DNA of 64,000 bases from Palsa-506 sp963707065 (GTDB lineage Bacteria; Actinomycetota; Actinomycetes; Streptosporangiales; Streptosporangiaceae), in contig CAVPPJ010000018.1 of assembly GCA_963707065.1 (NCBI GenBank), positions 434,001-498,000 of the forward strand, given 5' to 3'. Numbering within the stretch: the stretch's first letter is position 1; each line of letters starts with the position of its first letter. The position numbers and the translations under genes were made by a program. The notes beneath the pieces are model-generated. The model saw only the letters and a list, made by a program, of their open reading frames with translations, had not been told where the DNA came from and searched no databases. Below, in pieces: positions 60,058 through 64,000 of the stretch.

Positions 60058-60882
60058 CTACCCGCCTGTCCCGGTGGCGAAGACGGGCCAGCCGATCTCC
60101 GTCCGCCACGCCGACTCGTCAGCCGTGTCGTGGCGGCTGACCAGGTAGTACTCGCGGATGGGCCCGTCGACGGCAAGCGCGTGCTGCGTCACGTAGGTGG
60201 CCAGCGTCCCGTAGGCGCGGTCGATGTCCGTATACGGGCCGGCGTGCACGGTGGTCGCTAGCTCGGCGGCCGGCACGACGAGCGGCGCGACCCGGCCCAG
60301 CGGGCGGACCGGGCCCGCGCAGGGGATGAAGATCGTCGCCTGCCCTCGCTCACGGGTGAACAGCTCGCCGGAGAAGATGCCGCCGGCCGGCCCGGCGGCC
60401 GGCACGTCGCGGGCGGCCAGGGTGGCGTGCAGCTCTCCGAGCGCGCCCTGGTACCACGGCAGCGCGTGCTGGACATCGACCACCTCGCAGATCGCGGCCG
60501 CCGGGACTGCCTGCACGCTCCGGTGCCCGACGGGCGCGGCGGGCGACGGGTGCTGGAGCAGGTCGCGCAGGGAGGCAACGGCGCTCTGCGTCCGGGCGAG
60601 GCCTTCTTCCAGGCGGCTGAGGTGCGCGGCGATCAGGTCGTTGCGCGTCCGGAGATCCGGCGCGGCCAGCACGGCCTGGATCTCGTCCAGCGGCATGTCG
60701 AGGCGGCGGAAGCGGCGGATGACCTGGGCGGCCGGGATCTGATCCGTCGCATAGCGGCGGTAACCGGTCTGCTGATCCACATCGGCGGGCTCGAGCAGGC
60801 CGATCCGGTGATAGTGACGCAACGTCTTGACGCTCAGATGAGTCGCGCGAGCGAAGTCACCGATCGCGAGGGATGACCGCAT
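60058..60882 (-). CDS. MerR-family regulator with GyrI-like effector-binding domain
   Basis: A 274-residue protein. N-terminal MerR helix-turn-helix (AIGDFARATHLSVKTLRHYH, ADVDQQTGYRRYATDQI), dimerisation coiled coil (LSRLEEGLARTQSAVASLRD) and a C-terminal GyrI-like domain (residues 120-270; WYQGALGELHATLAARDVPA, TTVHAGPYTDIDRAYGTLA, EYYLVS). This is the BmrR-type architecture, which senses hydrophobic drugs or metabolites. ATG 60882 is close to a MerR-type spaced promoter and may be leaderless. Divergent from an NTF2-like gene. Confidence 0.9.
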   Translation of the reverse strand: MRSSLAIGDFARATHLSVKTLRHYHRIGLLEPADVDQQTGYRRYATDQIPAAQVIRRFRRLDMPLDEIQAVLAAPDLRTRNDLIAAHLSRLEEGLARTQSAVASLRDLLQHPSPAAPVGHRSVQAVPAAAICEVVDVQHALPWYQGALGELHATLAARDVPAAGPAGGIFSGELFTRERGQATIFIPCAGPVRPLGRVAPLVVPAAELATTVHAGPYTDIDRAYGTLATYVTQHALAVDGPIREYYLVSRHDTADESAWRTEIGWPVFATGTGG

Positions 60883-60895
60883 GCCCTCAGTGTGC

Positions 60896-60950
60896 AGTCT
60901 CCCCTCGGGGGAGAGTCAGCCCGCTGGCGCGTTGTTGACTCTCCCCCGGC
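60896..60950. promoter_or_regulatory. Divergent MerR-type promoters with paired TGACTCTCCCC motifs
   Basis: TGACTCTCCCC occurs once on each strand: minus strand 60918-60908 toward the merR gene and plus strand 60936-60946 toward the NTF2-like gene (preceded by T, giving TTGACT). In the merR promoter the -35-like CTGACT is followed by a 19-nt spacer holding TCTCCCC-cga-GGGGAGA, the long palindromic spacer typical of MerR targets, then CACACT ending 6 nt before the ATG. Confidence 0.6.
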
Positions 60951-61013
60951 CGGATCGGCGAGCGTGGGAACTACCGGCCGCGAGGGCCGGCGGACAGAAA
61001 GGATCGCAAGCAC

Positions 61014-61373
61014 ATGGCAACCGAGCTGACCGGCGTCATCGCCGACCACATCAGGGCCATCAACGCCTTCGACACCGACGCGATCGTCGCGACCTTCGCC
61101 GAGGACGCCTACGTGAACGACAACCGCCGCGAGATCACGGGCAGCAGCGCGATCCGGCGTTGGGCGGCGAAGGAGATGGTCGGGGACAAGGTCACCCTCG
61201 ACGTGCGCGAGGTCGTCGACCACTACGGCGACACCATCGTGCGGGCCGCCTACGACGGCGAGTACGACAAGACCAGCCTCCCGGACGAGCTGATCATGTC
61301 GAACTACTTCAGCGTCCGGGACGGCAAGATCGTCAGTCTGGCCGTCATCCGCAACCAGCCGTCGGAGTACTGA
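61014..61373 (+). CDS. NTF2-like / SnoaL-like small protein
   Basis: A 119-residue protein of the NTF2-like fold (HIRAINAFDTDAIVATFAED, NDNRREITGSSAIRRW, MSNYFSVRDGKIVSLAVIRN). Such domains act as small hydrolases, isomerases or ligand carriers. It is the first gene downstream of the plus-strand MerR-type promoter, so its expression is likely controlled by the divergent MerR protein. Two aldo-keto reductases follow. Confidence 0.85.
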   Translation: MATELTGVIADHIRAINAFDTDAIVATFAEDAYVNDNRREITGSSAIRRWAAKEMVGDKVTLDVREVVDHYGDTIVRAAYDGEYDKTSLPDELIMSNYFSVRDGKIVSLAVIRNQPSEY

Positions 61374-61479
61374 TCCGCGCGGGCGGGCCGGGCCGGGCGT
61401 GTAGCCCGGGTTCCAGCGGGCAAGGTGAGTTGGCGGAGCATAGGGCCAGCGGCCCCCGCCAGCCACCCGAGGAGAACAC

Positions 61480-62322
61480 GTGAGCGCAGTACCTGACGTC
61501 ATGCTGAACAACGGCCAGCAGATCCCGCAGTTCGGCTTCGGCGTCTTCCAGGTCAAGCCGGCCGACACAGCCGCGGCCGTGAGCACGGCGCTGGAGGCCG
61601 GCTACCGGCACATCGATACCGCGCAGATGTACGGCAACGAGAAGGAGGTCGGCGAGGCCATCGGCAAGTCCGGCCTGGACCGCGCCGAGGTGTTCGTGAC
61701 CAGCAAGCTGAACAACGGCTTTCACCGCCCCGATGACGCCCGCAAGGCATTTGACGACTCGCTGGACGCACTCGGCATCGAGTACATCGACCTGTTCCTG
61801 ATCCACTGGCCGCTGCCCACCAGGTATGGCGGCGACTACGTGTCGACCTGGCGGACCCTGGAGGAGTTCTACCGCGCCGGGCGGGCCCGGTCGATCGGCG
61901 TGTCGAACTTCCAGCCGCACCACCTGCGCCGGCTGCACACCGAGTGCGAGATCCCCCCGGCGGTCAACCAGATCGAGGTGCACCCCTACCTGACCCAGGA
62001 CGACGTGCGCGCGTTCTGCGGCGAGCATCAGATCGCCGTCGAAGCGTGGTCGCCGATAGCCCAGGGCATGGTCCTGGACGACCCGACGATCGTCTCGATC
62101 GCCGGCGGCGCGGGCAAGAGCCCCGCCCAGGTGGTGCTGCGCTGGCACATCGAGCGCGGCGACATCGTCTTCCCGAAGTCGGTCACCCCGGCCCGGATCA
62201 GGGAGAACATCGACATCTTCGACTTCGAGCTGTCCGGCCAGGACACCGAGGCAATAACCGCGCTGAACAGGAACCTGCGCACCGGGCCCGACCCGGACAC
62301 CTTCGACATGATTCCCGACTAG
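61480..62322 (+). CDS. Aldo/keto reductase (AKR, 2,5-diketogluconate reductase-like)
   Basis: A 280-residue NADPH-dependent reductase with the full catalytic tetrad: Asp and Tyr in YRHIDTAQMYGNE, Lys in VTSKLNN, His in LIHWPLP. IGVSNFQPHHL and the cofactor-binding FPKSVTPARIRENI are typical. GTG 61480 has GAGGAG 5 nt upstream. It reduces carbonyl compounds, perhaps as a detoxification function under the MerR regulator. Confidence 0.92.
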   Translation: MSAVPDVMLNNGQQIPQFGFGVFQVKPADTAAAVSTALEAGYRHIDTAQMYGNEKEVGEAIGKSGLDRAEVFVTSKLNNGFHRPDDARKAFDDSLDALGIEYIDLFLIHWPLPTRYGGDYVSTWRTLEEFYRAGRARSIGVSNFQPHHLRRLHTECEIPPAVNQIEVHPYLTQDDVRAFCGEHQIAVEAWSPIAQGMVLDDPTIVSIAGGAGKSPAQVVLRWHIERGDIVFPKSVTPARIRENIDIFDFELSGQDTEAITALNRNLRTGPDPDTFDMIPD

Positions 62323-62347
62323 GCCAGCGCACCTTTAGGATCCGCCC

Positions 62348-63205
62348 ATGCAAAGTTACCCACTCGGTCATTTCTCCGTCTCGCGCGTGGGCTTCGGCGC
62401 CATGCAGCTGCCCGGCCCCGGCGTCTTCGGACCGCCGCGAGACCGGCCCGAGGCACTGGCGGTGCTGCGGCGAGCCGTGGAACTGGGCGTCGACCACATC
62501 GACACCTCGCAGTACTACGGGCCTGACGTCGCCAACGAGCTCATCCGCGAGGCGCTGTACCCCTATCCCGGCAATCTCGCGCTGGTGAGCAAGGTCGGGG
62601 CGCGCCGCGACGAGTCCGGCGGATGGCTGCGCTATGACGAGCCTGACGAGCTGCGAAAGGGGATCGAGGACAACCTGAGCAGTCTCGGCACCGGGCAGCT
62701 GGCGGCGGTCAACCTGCGGCTGATCGACGGCGCGGCACCGGATCAGCGGTTCGACGACCAGCTCGGCGCGATGATCACGGCGCGCGACGAAGGGCTGATC
62801 GGGGGCGTCGGCCTGAGCAACGTCAGCCACGCGCACCTGCTGCGCGCGCTGGAGCACACGGACATAGCGTGCGTGCAGAATCCGCTGAACCTGGTCGATC
62901 GCGCGTCGATGCCCGTACTCGCGGAGTGCAGCTCGCGGGGCATCGCGTTCGTGCCGTTCTTCCCGCTGGGCTCCGGCTTCGCCCGGCCCAACCCGGTGCT
63001 GGGCAACGAGCAGGTACTGACGGCCGCCGGGCGGCTCGGCTGCAGTCCGGCCCAGGTCGCGCTGGCCTGGACGCTGGGCCTGGCGCCCAACGTCCTGCTG
63101 ATTCCCGGCACGTCCAGCCGGGCGCACCTGGAGGAGAACCTCGCGGTGGCCGGTATCGAGCTTGACGAGGAGACCAAGCAGCAGCTGGCCGCGGTCGCCG
63201 GGTAG
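62348..63205 (+). CDS. Aldo/keto reductase family oxidoreductase
   Basis: A 285-residue AKR. RVGFGAMQLPGPGVFGPP at the N-terminus, Asp/Tyr in HIDTSQYYGP and Lys in VSKVGAR are present. The position of the catalytic His is replaced (AAVNLRLIDG), as in the YdbC-like branch. The C-terminal LLIPGTSSRAHLEENLA binds NADP phosphate. It follows the previous AKR by 25 nt in the same operon. Confidence 0.88.
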   Translation: MQSYPLGHFSVSRVGFGAMQLPGPGVFGPPRDRPEALAVLRRAVELGVDHIDTSQYYGPDVANELIREALYPYPGNLALVSKVGARRDESGGWLRYDEPDELRKGIEDNLSSLGTGQLAAVNLRLIDGAAPDQRFDDQLGAMITARDEGLIGGVGLSNVSHAHLLRALEHTDIACVQNPLNLVDRASMPVLAECSSRGIAFVPFFPLGSGFARPNPVLGNEQVLTAAGRLGCSPAQVALAWTLGLAPNVLLIPGTSSRAHLEENLAVAGIELDEETKQQLAAVAG

Positions 63206-63311
63206 CGGCGGCCCGGCAGCCGCCGCCGCTCAGTCACGGGGACGTAAATCCACCGCAACGAGCATGTACTGCGCGGCCCGCCCGCCGTGCGGCCCGCATA
63301 ACCTTGCCGCC

Positions 63312-64000
63312 ATGCTCACTCAGGCCGCGTCCCTGGTCCACCTGGATTTCTCGCCGCGGCACCGCCAGCCGTCGCCGGGCCGCGTCCTGCTGGCCATGGT
63401 CGCCTCCATCGCCGGCTCGCTGGCCGCCGACGCGATCCTGGTGATCATCGGCGAGGCCGTGTTCCCCGGCACGAAGGGATATGGCCACTTCCAGTTCGGT
63501 GACTACGGCAAGCTGACGGTGATCGGCGTGATCATCGCCAGCGTTGCGTGGCCGGTTGTCACGCGGGTGACCTCGCAGCCCCGGTGGCTGTTCCTGCGCC
63601 TGGCCGTCCTGGTCACGCTGTTCCTGTGGCTGCCCGACCTCTACATCCTCTACCGGGGCGCCCCGGTAGACGCGGTGGCCGTCCTGATGGTCATGCATGT
63701 GGCGATTGCCCTGGTGACCTATAACCTGCTCGTGCACATTGCGCCCGCCCGGCCGGATGCCCGGGTTTCGCCGCGCGCCACCGGCGCTGACGATGCAGCC
63801 GCGCCGCCACCGGGACGTACCCTGATGGCACCAGGGCCGGGCAGCCGGCTCGTGGGCCAGCGGTCTGGAGCGATGGATCTGTGCCGGGAACGGCCATGCG
63901 AAGGGAGCCGTGTTGGCTATCGCCGTGCTGATCCTCTGGGTAGTGACGGCCGGCGCGGGCATGACGCTGCTGATGAAGGGAAACGCGGCCAGGCGCCGGG
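63312..64000 (+). CDS. DUF6069-like four-helix membrane protein (no stop before window end)
   Basis: ATG 63312 begins a frame encoding about 150 well-structured residues: MLTQAASLVHLDFSPRH, then four hydrophobic segments (VLLAMVASIAGSLAADAILV, LTVIGVIIASVAWPVV, FLRLAVLVTLFLWLPDLYIL, AVAVLMVMHVAIALVTYNLL). This pattern fits DUF6069. The frame stays open to the window end, but after about 63770 it becomes Arg/Gly/Pro-rich and overlaps the start of another gene at 63910. The native stop may therefore have been lost or the frame shifted. Confidence 0.7.
   Translation, partial: MLTQAASLVHLDFSPRHRQPSPGRVLLAMVASIAGSLAADAILVIIGEAVFPGTKGYGHFQFGDYGKLTVIGVIIASVAWPVVTRVTSQPRWLFLRLAVLVTLFLWLPDLYILYRGAPVDAVAVLMVMHVAIALVTYNLLVHIAPARPDARVSPRATGADDAAAPPPGRTLMAPGPGSRLVGQRSGAMDLCRERPCEGSRVGYRRADPLGSDGRRGHDAADEGKRGQAP
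63910..64000 (+). CDS. N-terminus of a membrane protein, cut by window end
   Basis: GTG 63910 (or TTG 63913, better spaced from AAGGGAG at 63901) opens a frame reading LAIAVLILWVVTAGAGMTLL followed by MKGNAARRR: one hydrophobic helix then basic residues, a plausible start of a small integral membrane protein. Too little is visible to name it. Confidence 0.55.
   Translation, partial: MLAIAVLILWVVTAGAGMTLLMKGNAARRR

Overview
The window is about 70% G+C and reads as a chromosomal segment of a spore-former-type actinomycete (Actinomycetota, probably Streptosporangiales or a relative). The grounds are the codon bias, many GTG starts, -10 boxes placed about 7 nt before start codons (leaderless mRNAs), SARP/AfsR regulators, an Rv1733c-type membrane protein, a HadA/HadB pair and a DUF222/HNH gene. 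The exact genus cannot be read from the sequence.

Layout. 1-6.6 kb is the conserved actinobacterial core block: aspartate aminotransferase (cut by the window start), adenosine deaminase, MurB, a prepilin peptidase, HadB-HadA, ribosomal protein L33 and an elongator tRNA-Met. 6.8-14.4 kb is an apparent choline/glycine-betaine-type one-carbon locus: serine dehydratase, a dimethylglycine/sarcosine dehydrogenase with a GcvT domain, a choline-kinase-like phosphotransferase, an APC permease and a HutC-type GntR regulator, with a GGTCTAGACC palindrome in the divergent promoter. 14.4-16.0 kb holds a short threonyl-tRNA synthetase without editing domains, preceded by an 18-residue leader peptide with a Thr-Thr-Thr run and a strong intrinsic terminator, i.e. 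a ribosome-mediated attenuator. 16.2-27 kb carries MarR with a divergent beta-propeller lipoprotein, a small secreted protein, a membrane spermidine-synthase-like protein, an alcohol dehydrogenase, a cNMP-domain histidine kinase coupled to a response regulator fused to a thioredoxin-reductase-like enzyme, a DapC-like aminotransferase and an alpha/beta hydrolase.

27.4-32.8 kb is a tightly coupled five-gene catabolic operon (creatininase-like amidohydrolase, SDR, M20 peptidase, DUF885 peptidase, alpha/beta hydrolase). 32.9-35.4 kb is a leaderless YtrA-type GntR regulator with its ABC exporter. 35.8-46.1 kb is a dipeptide/oligopeptide ABC importer (lipoprotein, two permeases, fused double ATPase) flanked by two SARP-family regulators, each next to regularly spaced direct repeats. 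46.4-49.5 kb is a secreted exo-beta-D-glucosaminidase split by a frame change.

49-60 kb is unusual: besides the glucosaminidase, an HNH endonuclease gene, a heptad-repeat coiled-coil gene and a sensor kinase show reading-frame breaks, and a LuxR-type response regulator has lost its middle. The HNH break is explained exactly by a 49-bp duplication. The same stretch has a stand-alone Clp_N/UVR protein and a single-chain PheRS-like ligase that has its own leaderless leader ORF and mutually exclusive hairpins. 60-64 kb holds a MerR/GyrI-like regulator with divergent paired promoters, an NTF2-like protein, two aldo-keto reductases and membrane proteins cut by the window end.

The most interesting theme is the two stand-alone class II synthetase-like genes (ThrRS-like at 14.8 kb, PheRS-like at 53.6 kb). 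Each is preceded by a short leaderless ORF and alternative RNA structures, the architecture expected of auxiliary, stress- or antibiotic-responsive synthetases.
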